Assembly: GCA_002221725.1 (NCBI GenBank)
Contig: NJFT01000043.1
Span: forward strand, 162,096 to 226,095
Source of the DNA: Scedosporium boydii
Lineage: Eukaryota > Ascomycota > Sordariomycetes > Microascales > Microascaceae
Direction of reading: 5' to 3'
DNA: 64,000 nt
A model generated the notes under the pieces. That model was not told where the DNA came from, searched no databases, and was given only the letters and a program-made list of their open reading frames with translations. Position 1 is the stretch's first letter; each line of letters begins with the position of its first letter. The translations under genes and the position numbers were made by a program. Of the stretch, positions 10,324-25,700 are shown piece by piece.

Positions 10324-13300
10324 ATGACATCCATCAACTCCAAAGTCGACTCCGTGAAGACGGCAGTGTCGTCGGCGACGACTTGCACGTCGGCAACCAC
10401 AGTCATATTACGCGAACTTCTCATATCGGAGATAGATTTGACATCCACAACGAGTACCATAACGAAGCCGGTCTCGAAACGCGTGCCGACAACTTCTCGA
10501 ACGCGGACAAAAGCCGCCGAATCCACCAAGACCGAGAGTCAGACCGGCGGGAAGAACGCCGGACTGTCCGCGAAGGACAAAGAGATATTGGCGACGCATG
10601 TAATAAATGCTTCACTCAAGGCCTTGACCGAGGCTGCGAAGGCTTCACCGCCACCACAAACGCCTCGGAAGCGGACGGAACCAGGGCCGACCCCGAGACG
10701 GACGCCAAGCGGAACCTTGCGGAGATCTCTGTCGACGCCACTTTCACCCCTACAGCCTCGAACCCTAAACAGAACTGCCACCACAATAGAACCGCCCTTG
10801 CCCAAACCTTCGAGATGCCCTACCGGTTCTGCGAATGCGGCCTGCTTTGCTTTGGTTGAGTGCGCGAGAGTAGCTTTCCAGTGCCTTAGATCGTTGAACG
10901 GGCCGGAAGCTTCATCTCAAAAGAGTATGCAACTGGAGATGGGTATATCTGCATTTGTTGGGAAGCTGCTTGCTTTGGGTTTCCAGGACCACGCGTTAAG
11001 AGAGTTGCGGATCCTGAAGAAGCGACTTGAGGAGCGCGCTGTTGCTGGAAACACCAAGAAGGGAACTAAGACGGCGGCGGCAACGGAGGCTTCAGTTAGC
11101 AATGCCCGAGTGTTATCAGACCTTTTGGATTTCAAGGAGTCTGTCATATCTTCGTCGACACGCGCATTAGTTATCTCGACCCAATTATACGTTCTTCGAC
11201 TTATGATGCTTTCCAAAAAGCCCGAGCAAATCGAAGCGGCGGTGCCATTCCTTCGCGAATCGAACAAGACCTCTCCCTTGATCCTTTTACTCGAATCACT
11301 ACGCGATGACCCCAAGGATATCACAAAGGTCGCACGTCAAGTCGAATCCCTGGCGAGTATCGTACTCTCACTTACACCGAGCCCTTCAAACCGCGAGGAT
11401 GCAGAAGCCATGGAGCCGCGACTTCATCCATCTCCTTCGTGTGTATTCGAGCTGCAAACCCTTTTCTTGAAGGTGAAAATGAATCTTTGGAGGATATCGA
11501 GGCGTACAGGAGACGTCGACAAGGAAATCATAACCCCGTTCTCCCGGTACCTCGCCGCATTTGGTCGCCGCCTAAAACATGTCTCGCCAGATTTCTACGA
11601 GCTCTGCCTAGAAGCATTCCTCGACCTGCAAGCGATGATCAAGGAACAGGGCCTCACCTGGTCTGAGACATCAAAATCTCCAGTCGCTGCAGTCTATCGG
11701 AGTCTAGCCACATCCGCCATTTCCCTCAAGCGGGTGGCTGAAGCGAAGGACTGGGTGGAGAAGCTATACGGCTTTCTTGACCCTGAGAAGGACTCCGCCG
11801 CCAGACGATGTTCTATCGCAGCTCAACTGTTGGGTCTGTGCCTAAAATGTAAACTCGACGAGCCAAAGGTGACAGGCCTCCTCGCGGAGACAATCGAGGG
11901 TATGCAAGGCACACTGAGAGGGGAGAGTGGCGAGTTGGATCAGTTGCTAGTCGACCTGTCGCTAGCCCGCAGGTCTGCTGTCGGTCTTCTCATGAGTGCT
12001 TCTGAGAAAAAATCAAAACTTCCATCTGCTCTTATCGAACTCCTACAATCATTCATAATCCAGTATCCCCGATTTACGATACGATGGCTCGGAAAGCCTC
12101 CATCTCGCGAGGCCGGCGCCACTGGCAAAGATTTCCTTCGGTTCGAAACTAGGAGACAGGCCGTCCAGGGTACTCTGGGCCAGGTTCTCGACTCTGCACT
12201 TGTCGTCACCAAGACTCTACTCAGTTCCGGCAAGGTAGATTGGACCAAACCTGATGCTGTTTTGCAAGATTGCCTAGATCTACTTGACAGAATGGGTGAC
12301 TTGAAGGGATCACTTAACGGCAGCAACGGCAACACATATCACGTCAAAATTTCGAACCTGTATTACATGAAATATGCTTTGATGCGACAGAACCCAGAGA
12401 ATGCGAAGGACCTAACCGCGTTGAGAGCTCTTCGCCGCTCTCTGGATGCTGTTCGAAATCGAAGTCCGCAGGAGAAGGAGGCGGCCCAGTTTGTAGCCAA
12501 GCTTGAGCGCTTCGCGGACATTTGCACGAAGTTCAGGCGAATCGAAGAGGCGAGAGAGTCACTACAGTCCATCTGCACCACAATGGTCGAGGAAGGCGTG
12601 CTATCAAACGTTGCCTCGCTCCTCAATGACCAGCCTCCATCCGTCGCATGGTCTACAGACGAGAAGACCGAGCTGCTCTCTCGGACACTCTGTTCGATTT
12701 CCAAGCTCGACAAGTCGTGGAACGACTGGACTTTTTTCATGCCTGAAGTCGAACGCGCCGCAGTCTTGGAGCATCTGGTGCATATTATTGCATCCGGAGA
12801 GAACACCAAGACGACCAAGGAGCCGCTCAAGTTAACCGACCCCCCGGCCGACTCACTACTGCGGATTTACTCTCTTGAGAAGTTCCCGATCCGCCGCCTA
12901 AGGACGCTCCTTTATCTCTATTCGATGCACATCGCCAACCCCGATTATTCTTCATCGATCCGAAGCCACATTGACGCCGCAGTCAGAGCCGCATCCTCCA
13001 AATCCCTTGGCGAGGACGGTGGTTTAACTCGGTACCTTCCCCACCTCACTGCTTATCTATCATCCGTAACTTCTCTTACGCACTGGACCCCGAATAATGC
13101 CAATCTTCAGGCCGCCATCTCCCACTGGCGCGGCGTAGTTGACAGTTCAAAGTCAAAGGAGGATGTTCTCTGCCGCATCGACGATGCTGCCACTCTCACA
13201 ACCCATCTCAAGGCCGTAGCCGATCTTGCCAGCATGAAGGGAGAGGGCACATTAGTAGTTGCTCTCTTAGAACTACTGGCGGACTTGGCGAAGAAACTGG

Positions 13301-16300
13301 AGGAGTCTTTCCTGGACGACGTAGTCTCAAACTACAGCCTGTTGGCTACACAATACGCGAGTCTCGGATACGCCGACAAGGCGGAGGCAATCATCGAGTC
13401 AACGAAAGAGATCGCTGAACAGACGGACAAGCTATCTGGAGCAACCCTGGCTGATTTCCATCTTTCAGTTGCGGATTACTGCATTACTACTGGAAGTTTC
13501 GATCAGGCGTATGTTCAAACCCCGTCACGACTTATATTTTCCTTCTTTTCCTAAAATCATATGCTAACCTTTAATCAGAGAACTTCGCCTGGCCGAGGCA
13601 AAGCAGGCATTCACCTCTCTTGTTACGAACCAAGCATCTAGGTCCCGGGGGTCGTCGTTGATGGCTATGGCCAACCTCCTCTACTCGATCGTCGCCCTGG
13701 AGAAAGGAGAGACTCAATTAGCTCTCACTTATGCCAAGGATAGCGTGAAGATTATGTTCCACGACTGGACCAAGTACGAGAAGAAGGACAAGACTATGAT
13801 GGGATCGAATGCCAACCATAGCGCGCTCGGAGACAGCCTAGGTCCCGGAGTAGGCAGCCTTGAAACCGCCACACTCTCTCGTGTCGTGCATGGCTCCGAC
13901 TTCTGGGCGCTTGCTTCGCCCTTAATCCGGGCGCTCCACCGACTCTCGTCCCTCTACGCACACATGGGCATGTTCCAGGACACTTTGTACTATGCTGAGC
14001 AAGCCTACAAGGTTGCTGAGAGCTCTGGGTCCGCATTTTATATTGCACAATCTGCGATGTGGAGTGGCTCCGTCTGGATCAAGGGAGGAAAGCCGGAGAA
14101 GGGTCTCGACTATCTGGCCAATGCCCGTGCTTTCGTCACGGAGAACCCCCATATATCCCAATCCGTGACATTAGCTTGTCACCTCAGCGAGTTGTACCGC
14201 ATGATTGGCGACTCCGAATCTGAGGAAGAAATGCTCCAGTTTGCGGAATCCAATGTCCACCATGCCGGCTCAATGATCAAGCCTCAGCTCGACGATGAAA
14301 TCGCAAACGAGATGGAGAAGCTTAGCCTCACCGCGAACAAGACGAGAACAACACGGGGAACGCGGGCCAGGGCTCCAGCAGCGAAGAAGGCGATGGCGAA
14401 GACGACGACTACGACGAAGAGAGCGCCAGCAAGGGGCAAAGCTGCTACCGTATCGAAACCAGCGCCAGTTGAGGATGATGCCCATATCTCCCTCAAGAAG
14501 GCGTCAATCCTGCTCTATAGAGCTCTTGGATACATACATCAAAAGGATTGGGCCTCCGCTGCGGCGGTGCTTGAAGGGATCAAGGGGCGCCTCAGGGGCC
14601 TAGAAGATGTCTCCCGTGAGCAAATGATTCGGGCGGCCTGCCTTGTCGGCCAGAGCCTCGATGACATGATTCATGATCCTGTGTTCTCTGTTGTCCAGGA
14701 CTCCACGATCTCCTTCCCCTCCGTGTCTCTGGTCAAACAAGCGGACAATGACAAACCGACCCCGGCTAAGCCTGCACCTGTGCGGAAGGGTTCCAAGGCG
14801 CGTGCGGCCACCAACTTCGTGGATGCGCTCAAAGAAGCGCAGGATTACCTTTTGGAAGCTAACTCGGCGGCCGTCGTACGCGGAGATGGCGGATTCCTGC
14901 ATCGCATCTCTTCCCTCTTGCAGAGCACAGTCATCTTCCTCTCGGCCACGACTTCGAAGTCAAACTTCATTGGACATCCTGGGTACGCGACATGCGCAGT
15001 AGAGCTTGCGAGAAACGTTACCTGGAGAAGAGAGCGGAAGGCGCAGCAGGTTACCGGCTCCGCTGCTAAGATAGAATGGCCCACATCACTTCCCACTACG
15101 GATCCCAGCCGGTCAAGCCTTGGAGTTACTACTGATATCTCGAGGTTCCAGCGAGACTACATCGATATTATACCGAGTAGCTGGACGGTAGTCTCGATAT
15201 CACCTAGTGATAACCGAGAAGATTTGTGCATCACGAGGCTGCAGGCAGGTCATACTCCATTTGTGCTCCGCCTGCCGCTTGAGCGAGCCAATTCGAGAGA
15301 TGCCGATACTGAAGTTTTCAATTTCCATCACGGACTTGAGGAGTTGCAGGAGCTTATCAAGCTGGCGAACAAGAACTCTCATGATGCAAGAGATATGACA
15401 ATCAAGGGCGCCAAAGCGGCGTGGTGGGAGGAGCGAGAGATGCTCGACGACCGGTTCAAGATGCTACTCGATAACATCGAGTCGGTCTGGCTCGGCGGCT
15501 TCAAGGGCGTATTCTCTCAGCACAAGAGAAGGACAGACCTCCTTGCGAGATTCCAAAAATCGTTCCAGAATATGCTCGATAAGTATCTCCCCTCTCGGCG
15601 ACGGATTCGGGGCAAGCGTTCTACCAAGACTCCCAAGATCACCTTTGATCCTCGAATCTTGGAGCTGTTTATTGGACTTGGACACCCGACACCCGACGAC
15701 CTCGATTACGAAGAAGCTCTTACGGACCTGCTGTACTTTACGATTGATATCTTACAATTCCACGGCGAGCAGAATGCCTACGATGAGATTGACTTTGACT
15801 CCTTGGTCGTCGAGGCTATGGATGCGATTTCGGCGTATCATCAGGCTGTCAATGCCGAGGGGGAAACCGAAGAGAATTCCCATACGATTCTAGTTCTGGA
15901 TAAGTCTCTTCATGGGTTCCCTTGGGAATCACTTCCCTGCATGCAAGGGGCCGCCGTCTCTCGCGTGCCTTCCCTGGCTTGCCTGAGGCGATTGATTCTC
16001 GAGCAACGATCGTTAAAGCCCGCTGAGATGGACTTTGACTCCGAGAGTCCATCTGTTGAGAACGACTCACGGCCAGGCCATCACGTATCGCCAACCTCCG
16101 GAACATACATTCTCAACCCTGCCGGTGATCTCGGCAACACCCTCTCAGCATTCCAGAAGCCCCTTGAAGATCTCGGCGATGCCTGGTCCGGCATTGTGAG
16201 CCGCTCCCCCACTGAGCCCGAGTTCGAGCGCGCCCTCACCGAGTCAGACATCATGCTGTACTTCGGCCACGGCAGCGGCGCCCAATACATCAGGGGCAAG

Positions 16301-16711
16301 ACGATCCGGCGCATGCAGAAGTGCCGCGCCACGGTCCTCCTTATGGGCTGTAGCTCGGCGAGCCTGGAGGCAGCGGGCGAGTTCGAGTGTCACGGAACCG
16401 TGTGGAATTACATGCTCTCAGGTTGTCCGGCCGTCGTCGGCGCTCTATGGGACGTCACAGACCGAGAGGCAGATCGATTTGCTGGGAAAGTGCTCGAAGA
16501 GTGGGGGCTCATGAAGGCGGGGACGTTCAAGGAGGACAAGAAGGGCAAGGGCAAGGCTCTAGAATCTGACGACGAGGATCAAGAGGCGGGAGAAGGGTGC
16601 TCGCTTGTGGAAGCTGTTGCGAGGGCGAGGGGCGCTTGCCGATTCAAGTATCTTACGTCGGCAGCGATGTGTGTGTATGGCATTCCTGTCTATATCAACA
16701 GGGAAGGATGA
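10324..16711 (+). CDS. Separase (peptidase family C50)
   Basis: Separase cleaves the kleisin subunit of cohesin and so triggers sister-chromatid separation at anaphase; securin inhibits it by family knowledge. Two exons, 10324-13508 and 13579-16711, join in phase (donor GTATGT, acceptor ATCAG) to give about 2105 residues, the usual size of fungal separases (ESP1, cut1, bimB). The N-terminal two thirds are helical and superhelix-like. A basic Ala/Lys/Thr-rich linker (about residues 1317-1350) follows. The C-terminal caspase-like catalytic domain holds the dyad: histidine at about residue 1959 in YFGHGSGAQYI and cysteine at about 1986 in LLMGCSSASL, 27 residues apart. The NYMLSGCPAVVGALWDVTDREADRF block is also typical. 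No damage is visible. Confidence 0.96.
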
Positions 16712-19700
16712 AGCATTGTGGGAATATTGCAGGGTGGCGGTTCTGTATAGTATACGTGCGAATGGGTTTGTATGTCATGACCACAGGTCATTTGCATGAA
16801 TAGGTGTTTTTCTTTTTTTTTTTTTCTTCTTTTTAATCTATCAAATAGGGGCCTGGGAGAGGAGTAGGCGGGAGTCTTGGGGTTGCGTGTGTTTCCTTTT
16901 TCTTCTTCGATATTGTTTGATGGCATTGGCATTGAGTTTTGTGTTGCATAGACGTTGGAAGCTGAACTTCTTGCTGGATACCCCTGGTTCTTGGACGGAG
17001 AAGATGGTATTTGAGCTGGGTATTAAAATATATATTTTATTGTCATGGCCATGCTTCCTTCTATGGACCCATTCATGTTACAGAACGTCCAGTGCTACAT
17101 GATGTAGACTACACGAGGCTACGTGCTTGCCGGATGCCCTACGCGAGGAACGATTTTGAAGGATGGATGAGCATGGATGATGGAGCACCTCGTGCATTCG
17201 TTGCAGTTGAGATCATCGCAACTGGAGCTCAAATGGAGATGGTTCCCCTGGCTCTTCGGAGCTCATAGGCCTTACAATAAATGGGTAAGAAACGGGCTTA
17301 TCTACGCCCATCTATCGCCTCATCTCTTTTTTAGATAACACCATTGAGTTAAGCAGCTATTACTTACCAACTTTGACTCTAATCAGGGGCAAGATTTGGT
17401 CTCACGAAATTGTAAGCGAAAAGGTCTTAGTTCTTCCAAGCATCACATCGAATATCAGAAACGGCGACGAGGCACTAAGCAACCTGCCTTTGTTCCCATT
17501 TTTCTCTTATTCCAGAAAGAAACAAGGAATTCTTTGTGCTCGGAAATTTCTTGCTTCGTTTCTCAGGTGAAGATCCGAGGTGCAGGGTGGTACGGACGAT
17601 CCGCGATCGACGTCAAATGGGCTGAAGATCTGGTCCAGGCGTCGGTAGTTGGCGGGAAGGAGGGTGGAAGGGGAAGAAACCCTGGTTTCAGACATGTCTT
17701 GATATGTCCTACCCCCCACCTCTCAGGGTCAGATCCGATGTCGTGAGAGGAGACTCTTCGAGACCTGGCTATGGTTGTATACGGAATTGTGAGCTCTTGT
17801 ATTTGATGGTCTTGGCTGGGGTATCTAACGGGTGTGATGTGACACTTCGGCGGACGGGATATGCCGCGCGACGAGAATATATACTCAGTGAGATATTAAA
17901 ACGATTCAGCGGATGTGCCTGAGGACGCCGCCGGGGTTTGCCTTGTCCTAATCTACTTCGACCGCAAAGGGAGGTTCCTCAAGAAGATTCGAGATCCATA
18001 ACATGGCTTGACAAGTTATAGACCCTGCGGTGACTCCCCCAGGGCAAGGCCATACGACGATGAATCTCGACTCGCCAAGAAGTCGCATAACAAGGCCCAA
18101 GACAGAAGACGATGCTGTCCTACACTGATCAAACAATGGAAGAAGCATATCGAGGAGAGATTCGGATGTGCTTGGCTGGAGCCGTAGATAAGGCCAATAC
18201 TAGAGACGCAAGACGATCACTCCACAGGGAAGAAAGGAGCCAGGAACTCGATACATTCTCTGGAGAGTCTCGACTTAGCATTTCAAGGCGTGACGAGAGC
18301 TACGCAGAGGGAGTCTAAAAGCACAGACATCTTCACTTGCAGCTGTAGTCTTGCCGCAAAGTCGATCTAACAACGAGGAAAAGGGAGCATCCATTCATCG
18401 TCGGCAGGAGTGAATGATATCATCAATTGACAGGCCCCGAGATATCAGGCCTGTTCCTTGCTATTAAGCGACGCATGTCACTGCGTACGAGGATTTTTAA
18501 AAAGCAGCTTTCAATCAATCAGAAGCTAAGCCGGCACAAGCTTGCCGCTTGCCGCTCGTAGAAACAGATGAATGGTTGAATGATCATTGATGCATATCGC
18601 AGGCGTCATGATTGACATCAATCTGATGGCATAGGGGCGCAAGCAAAGTCTGCAGTGCTTATCTGTATTCGATCACACAATGCTCGAAGCTTCATCAAGA
18701 TTTCTCCCCAGCGCTTATCGACCGAAGAAATGTACATTTGATTCGCACACGTTTTGCCAATTGTGACGACAGAGCCTAAAATTAGACCTTGCGTGCTCGA
18801 AGACGCACGCAAGATGCCGTGCTACGTGATGCGAGGTTCCCAAACGACCCGCCGGTGAGAATATGCGTCCGTCACTACGTAGCATTGGAGGGTCTAGCCC
18901 GAGTTCTCCCGCTGTACTTCCTCGGAGCAGCAGAGACCGTGAATATCAAGTATATCCGTGTGTTTAATGGCATTAAGGCGGGCCGGCCACTGAATGAGGA
19001 CCGGGCGGGGATGGCTCACTTGCCCCTCAAACCCTCAAGATCAAAGGTGAACGATCTACGAGGCACGGGAGAAAGGGGACGGACACCAGAATTATCTCCG
19101 TGACGACCGAGAAAAGGGCGAGAAGACGTCGTGTATAGTACGAAGTAGTAGCCAATATCTCTGGGCGCCGTGTCGCAGTGGAATTGCGAAGTCGAGACTT
19201 CATCCGCAAATTATTCCCCCACGTTTTAGGGGAGGGGCAGGCAGTGGCAAAGTAGCAATAGAGAGATAGGAATAGGCTAGTGCGGAGTGGATTTCTGGGG
19301 AAAGTTGCAAAAACTTGATTGCTCAGCTGGTTCAATTCTGGGGTTGAGGAAGAAGGCAAGGGAAGGTGATTGAGCGCGGGCTGGGTGATCCGAGACCATT
19401 CTGTTGTGTGATGTAGTGGACAACAGAGCAACAGAGAGCGAGGACGGGTTGGGCATATGGTCTCGTCTCCTCTCTCTTTTCAATGTTGCCCTCGGCGATT
19501 TAGCCGTCACTGTAGACTGGCTTTTTCATTCCACCCCCAAGGAAGCCCGATAAAGGACTTGATTGAAGATGGTTCTACCTTGCGGTTACACTACCCCGAA
19601 CGACAAACTTGTTGATCCCGCAGCATCACCACGAAGTCGAAAGGTGATCTCTGCCTCATAGAAGCTGGAGAAGCCGCAGCCGGCGACCGTTTTCCAAGAG

Positions 19701-22700
19701 AATGCGGAATAGAAGGACTAGTGGCGCAGACTCGGGTCTCGGGGCAACCGAGTCTCTGGCCTGCGGATGTTCCGGCGGCCTGGAGAACGAAGGGCGTAGC
19801 GGCTAGACAAGCTGATTGGATGGCTCGGCCCAAAAACGCTGTTAGTGAGTGGATTAGGTTTATGATGCATGAAATAGAGTGCTACATTTTATCGTTGATC
19901 TGAACCCGCGGTGGTCGCCAATGAGTATTACACACAGCAAGATTGATCTTGTATGTCATAGGTAAATTGATATTTTGGATAGCCCGACAGATCAGGGTTC
20001 TTCGCCGTATTTGCTATGTTTGCTGTGGGAGAGTGCCATATCCGAAGTTAGGAATACCTCTTTCCGGGACAATACAAACGTGAACGCCACACAGGAAGAA
20101 CTCGGGGTGTCATTTGGATCGACAAAACTCGTCTGAATCGATCTGGACTGGGGAAGCAAGGTCGAGAACGCGAAGGAAGAGCTGAAGCGTTACATCCGTG
20201 CCAAGCAGGAGGATGGAGGCGAAGCGAATCCCCGCGAAAACAACTTTCAACGTAGCGTCTTTCCCCGTCTTTCCTCGACTCTTGTAAACTGGGGATAAGC
20301 ATAAAAACCAATCTTCAACATGTTCCCACACCGAGATATCTCCGACATTGTCGTGATGAGTGCATTTTGTTGTTTCCTGACGCCTGCCCCAGTCCCAAAG
20401 CAGTTTGGTCGACAGAACTAGGAGATCCTGGGGCACCCCTCCTTGGCCTCTTTGTGGTGTCGGTGGTAAGGATCCTGGTTTCTTGTCGAAAACTTCGTCT
20501 CGCCCACCCTGCCCACAATGCGACTTGTACCACGTGGAGTACCAGCCAACTGGCCCGCAGGTGTTTGTGGGCGTTGTCTGGCGTTTCCGCTTCGGGAATG
20601 GCGTTGATAACAGGGGTGGTTGACTAGCCTGGCGTAATGGAGGCCTTGGGGACCGTCGGTGATTGGGGTCATGGATGATTACCTCGCACTGCGGAGTCCG
20701 AAGGACGAAGTATGGGTACCTACAATTGTACAGACCTCTTCATAACTTCGTAATCTGGAGTCGGCCTCAAATTTGAAGTCCGAAGTCATAGGACGGAACT
20801 TGTCAGAACGCTTGAACCTTGATCATTACTTTAGAAGCGCACACATGGTGCTCCAATGTCTCTGCTCTCTTACTTCATATGATGTAAGCAGCAACTTTGT
20901 AACATTGGACATGCGAAGGTATGCTCGCGTGCATTGAATCGTTCCTTCTACACTAGTTGTTCATGGTTTTGATTTGCAGGAAGGAACTGGGGACCGGGGA
21001 GGGGGACTCACAAATTTCGGAAGTCGCACCCTCAGGGCGGCGGTACGGAGTACGAAGTACATCCAGACCCTTCCATACCAGTCTGGTTTCTTCTCGCCCA
21101 GCTCGCTAGGTCACAGGTCACCGTCATACTTGTAGGGCTCACTGGAGATGAGATCTTAATGCAGGACAGGGGTATTGATATCAACCATCATCACCACGAC
21201 CTCGCACTTCGTAAGGCCCAGGATTGACCATGCTTTGAGGTGCATCGTATAATTGTAGTATACCTTTGTATGTACAAAGGTGCTCCGCGACGTCTCCGCA
21301 GAACGCCGTCTGCATCTGTACTTCGTAGATTAGGAATAATCTCATCTGGGGAAGAGGCAGATGGCGCTCTGTCGCACGACGAAGTAATACTACTTGAAGT
21401 TGATAACGCATCCCTTGTACTATGAGGGATCGTATTGTGGAGACTTCTGGACTTGGTCAGCACAGAGCACCTTAGTCCTGCATTCGCTCTTCGTGTCGTT
21501 GTGGGCGTGACGAATCGTCTCGATTCCGGTGGGATGGATCGCTACGAACTACGTGTTGTGTAGCCTGACGTAGGGATGTATGTCGTGTCGGATTGATGAT
21601 CGGTGAGATATGTTTCGAGTCTAGAACCGCAAGATACATCGCATGTCATGATTGTCACTCGGCAAGATCCCTTACACCAGATGGCTCCAAGGCCTTGCTC
21701 GGCGGTTTCATAACATGCAATACGAAGTGGAAATTGATACCCTTTGATGCTGGATCGATGTAAGGGCCTTCTTCTTTAACATCTCGAGTCCTCGCTTCAG
21801 CAACAGCAATTACTCTTCACACGCGATACTAGGTTTCAGGATAAAGGTTCGGTGAAAGAGGGGATGAGGTGTTCTAACAGCCTGGCGAGGGAAGGAACAC
21901 GAAGTGAGTGGTGGTGAAGAATAATTTCCAATCTCCTCGGCCGTGGCTGAAATCGAGAGCTTACTGCTAGTTGCGGATTCGGAATGTCTTTCGAAGAGAA
22001 GATAGGACATAGGCTGCACGGCGCAAGAAGCGTGCCGTATCGAATATGCTTCTCCGTGCTGAGAGGAGGATCTGAAGAACGATAAACTACGAAATAAATA
22101 TGTGATTGATATTGTTTCGACAGCCTATGTCAGGCTCCATCCTATTCGCACGGGAAGAAACGACACAATCCTCGCTTGTTCTGCTGGTTACATGCACCTC
22201 CGATATCCAATATCGATATCGGCGACTTTCTTGTTATTAATTACTCCCAGACACCAGCCCGATATACCCATCCCGCCTGCTCGTCTCTTCCCTCTCTTCT
22301 TTGTTTCCGCCTGCATTTTGATGATCTTGGCAGGCAGGAAATGTCCGGGGGAGATAAACGCTGAAGGCTTGGCTTGGGTCAATATATCCCCTGCCCTTTT
22401 GGGAAGGTCTGCGGAAATTTTGACTCGGAATACCGGGCCATGATTCTCGACCCCGTGGTCCATTGACGATATTATTGCCTGGTCGTACTCTAATACCCCA
22501 TAGCTTCCTGGTGCCTGGTGGTTGTACTGAAGACCGACCGCCTGATGACAGTGACAGCCCCCTGGCCTCGACAAATCGAGCAGCATGCAGTGTAGCATCC
22601 AAGGGTGTCGAAATATTCGCCTCAGCTGGTGGGTCCGCTGCCCATATTCCACCTCAAGATAATACGAAGTAATATCAATAGATCAGGGAGCGGACAGAGT

Positions 22701-25700
22701 AGGAACCTCCCTTCAAACACAACTGGAACCCATGGCCGGACCTGGCATATGGATCGACCCCAGCCCTTGGCGAAGTCCCAAACAAAGGCGGAAATTTTGC
22801 CCCCTTTAACTCCCCAGAGTGGAAACCGAGTCATGAAGCTGTGGAGACTTTCGAAATTTGAATACGAGTTGCGCGCTAAAGGTCTTTAGTCTCGATCTCC
22901 ACGTTTCCTTTTGGAGTCTGGGGTTAAAAGCAGAGGAAACAGATTGCGTAGGGCAGGCACGGCATTGCAATATTTGCACTCGAAGACAGAGTCACCACTT
23001 CGCAGGTGTTTGAAAATCATAGCCAGCCTGAACCCTCTGACAGTCATTCGGGCCGTCCGTGAAAATCTCCGCTGCAGCCTCAGACAAGTTCTGCTTGTCT
23101 GGCTGTATATAAAAGTAATGACTTTTGGAAGGGGGGGGGGGATTTCTTCGAGAACAAGAATGGAAAAGACCTTTGCCCAGCTGTTTGGTTGGGATTATTA
23201 GATTAAGAGATGGATTTTTGGATCTTGTTCAATCCGACCCGCCCTTTCCTTCACTACTTGTACGCAGTACCCACCATTCTTAGAGGAAGGAATCACGGGA
23301 TGAAGGATGTTACTTGGCAGGTGAGGTGGGTATTAACGACAACCACTTGTAGCCTCCGAGATAAACTTTGCAAAACAATCTTTGGCAAAAGGGGCGAAAG
23401 AATATTAAGCTGGTTAATATAGTGCTGATCAGCATTTGGACTCTGATGGAATTTGACAAACAGAGAGGCAATATGGCTTAAAAGCCGGGTAGAGCCAAGA
23501 GGGTGCAATAATAATAACAATTGACTTGGAATGGGATGGAGGGGTGTGGGGCTTCTTCGGGCTCATTGCTTGATGATGCCAGACGGTTAAACCTTGGAAG
23601 TATTCCGCAGGGCCCTGAAGGCGACCAGACGTGCACTACGAAGTGCATTATTGATCTATTGGACCCATTGGTAAAGTGGGGTGTACTTTGTAAGGGCCCC
23701 TGTTAGACAATTAGTGTATTTCCAACACTTGAACTCATTTTCCACTTGCCTCGAGTCCACGCTGAGTACGAAGTACATGATTGATGGTCATCCTCATACT
23801 CTCCGGTAAACAACTTCTATAAAACGCCCGAATGATCGAGAATGAACATTTTGTAGTAGGATGGTCGACATTTGATTATTAATGGTTTCTGTGCTGAGTG
23901 TTCTCTCCACTGGGTTATCGCTGGGACTTTCGAAATTGTCTGGGGATGGAGCATGGAGTCCACAAGTCCCGCCTCTAAAATAGCTTGAGGACAATTAACT
24001 AGATTTACTGAAGTAGTGTTCTCCACGTGACCTTGCTAGTGCACTTAGGCTTTCGTAGGTCCTGATATAAACTACGAAGTACACATGCGGTCAACCCGTG
24101 CCGCTGTATCATGCTGCAGAGCAGGAACACTAGCACGATTTTGATATATTGAAATCTTCCTGTGCTGTGGCATGGGCAATAGAAAGTGTTTGATCTAGAA
24201 GGTTGCTACTTCATGTTAACCAACCACAAGCAGCAACGTCCATCTGGGTTCGAGGGCTAACGAAGCAGGGTTCGTACCTTGTACCGGACTCTACCAGGAA
24301 GAAAAAAGCGTGCAGCCCACCCACCATTGCATTGCTGGATGTAACTGTATTGGCCCACAAGCAGTCAAAGCCCACTGTCCTCATGCCTCTGTACCCCAGC
24401 TACCAGGCGTGATTGCAACCTGCCAAGATCCTCCGAGTCAGAGACCCAACAAGAAAAAAGAGGCACAAGACAATGGGTCAGATCCATGGGGACACTATCC
24501 GATCCATCCACCACGATTGTGGAGTAAGTCACCACTTCATTGTTAGACTAGCCTCAATGGCCGAGGCTATCGTCGACCTGTAAGATTGAGTCTATTTGCC
24601 TCCCCTCGTCATCGCTTGCGGCATCTAGCCAATGCGGTGTGATGAATGGGAAAAAATTGATGCCAATACAAATTGACTTCGACGTGCTCTTTCACTTCGC
24701 TTTTCCCTTCTCCATTGGATCCACACCCCCCGTTCAGTTACCCCACCCCCGCAAACACTCCGTCGACTTTCATCTTGTTCTCCTGGCGTACCGAGGTACA
24801 AGTACAAAATACGAAGTAGTTATGTCTGTCGAATGGGGAATTATTCCCACGAGTCTGTGTTATTTACACGAAGCCTCCTGGGTTTCTTTGACAACAACCT
24901 CCTGGCGGATGAATTTGGGCTATTACTCGAAACCTCTCTGAGTTTGTGGATTCAAAAGGTGCTGGGCAGCAGATAGACTACGAAGTACCCCTTACGAAGT
25001 ACAAACATACTAGATTATATAGGCACTGGGCTGCCATGCACCCACCAACTCCAGCCTGGACATCATTCTCTGATATCGGACCTGCCTCCTTCTGATTGAG
25101 TAGCCTTGAGGACGACAATCAGTCCGTATCTGATGTAGTCTTTCCGTGCCTGTTAGCGGCCAATCGTAGATTGAGCCCCAAGAGCTTCCTAGGAACTAAC
25201 TTGCACTTCGTAAGAAGTCTGGAAACGGAAAGAGAGGCATTTATCGTCGATGCGTCCCACACTCCGGTTTCCGCCTCTGCGTTCGTCTCCTCTGCCACTG
25301 GACACCACTTGCCTCTTGTTCTCTGTTCTTCCCATCATTTCTCACCCTGGATGTGAAGGAGTTGAGCGAACCGCACAGACCCGTGGGCTCCACTACGTCT
25401 ACTCCCCGCTCGTGCTTCCCACACAGACTTTCCACTCCATGTACCATGGCGTCCTCCAATCACATCCATTGTAACGTACTTGCTTCCGACACCGTCGGTA
25501 CGCCGGGTGTACAGCTACCAATCGGACTGGGTCATATCATACCTGCGGGGGTGTCAAGATGGTATTTTGTACTGACGCAGTATTTGAATGTGGGGCCTTT
25601 TGTACCCGCTCCGATCAAGGGCTCGCTGTATTCATGAGGTTTGCGCATAATACGTGGGAGCAAATCGTGCACAGCGTACTCGACTTATTCACCGGGTACT

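Noticed and set aside
22188..22652. Minus-strand 154-codon frame in the large spacer
   Set aside because: No family features and overlapping frames on both strands.
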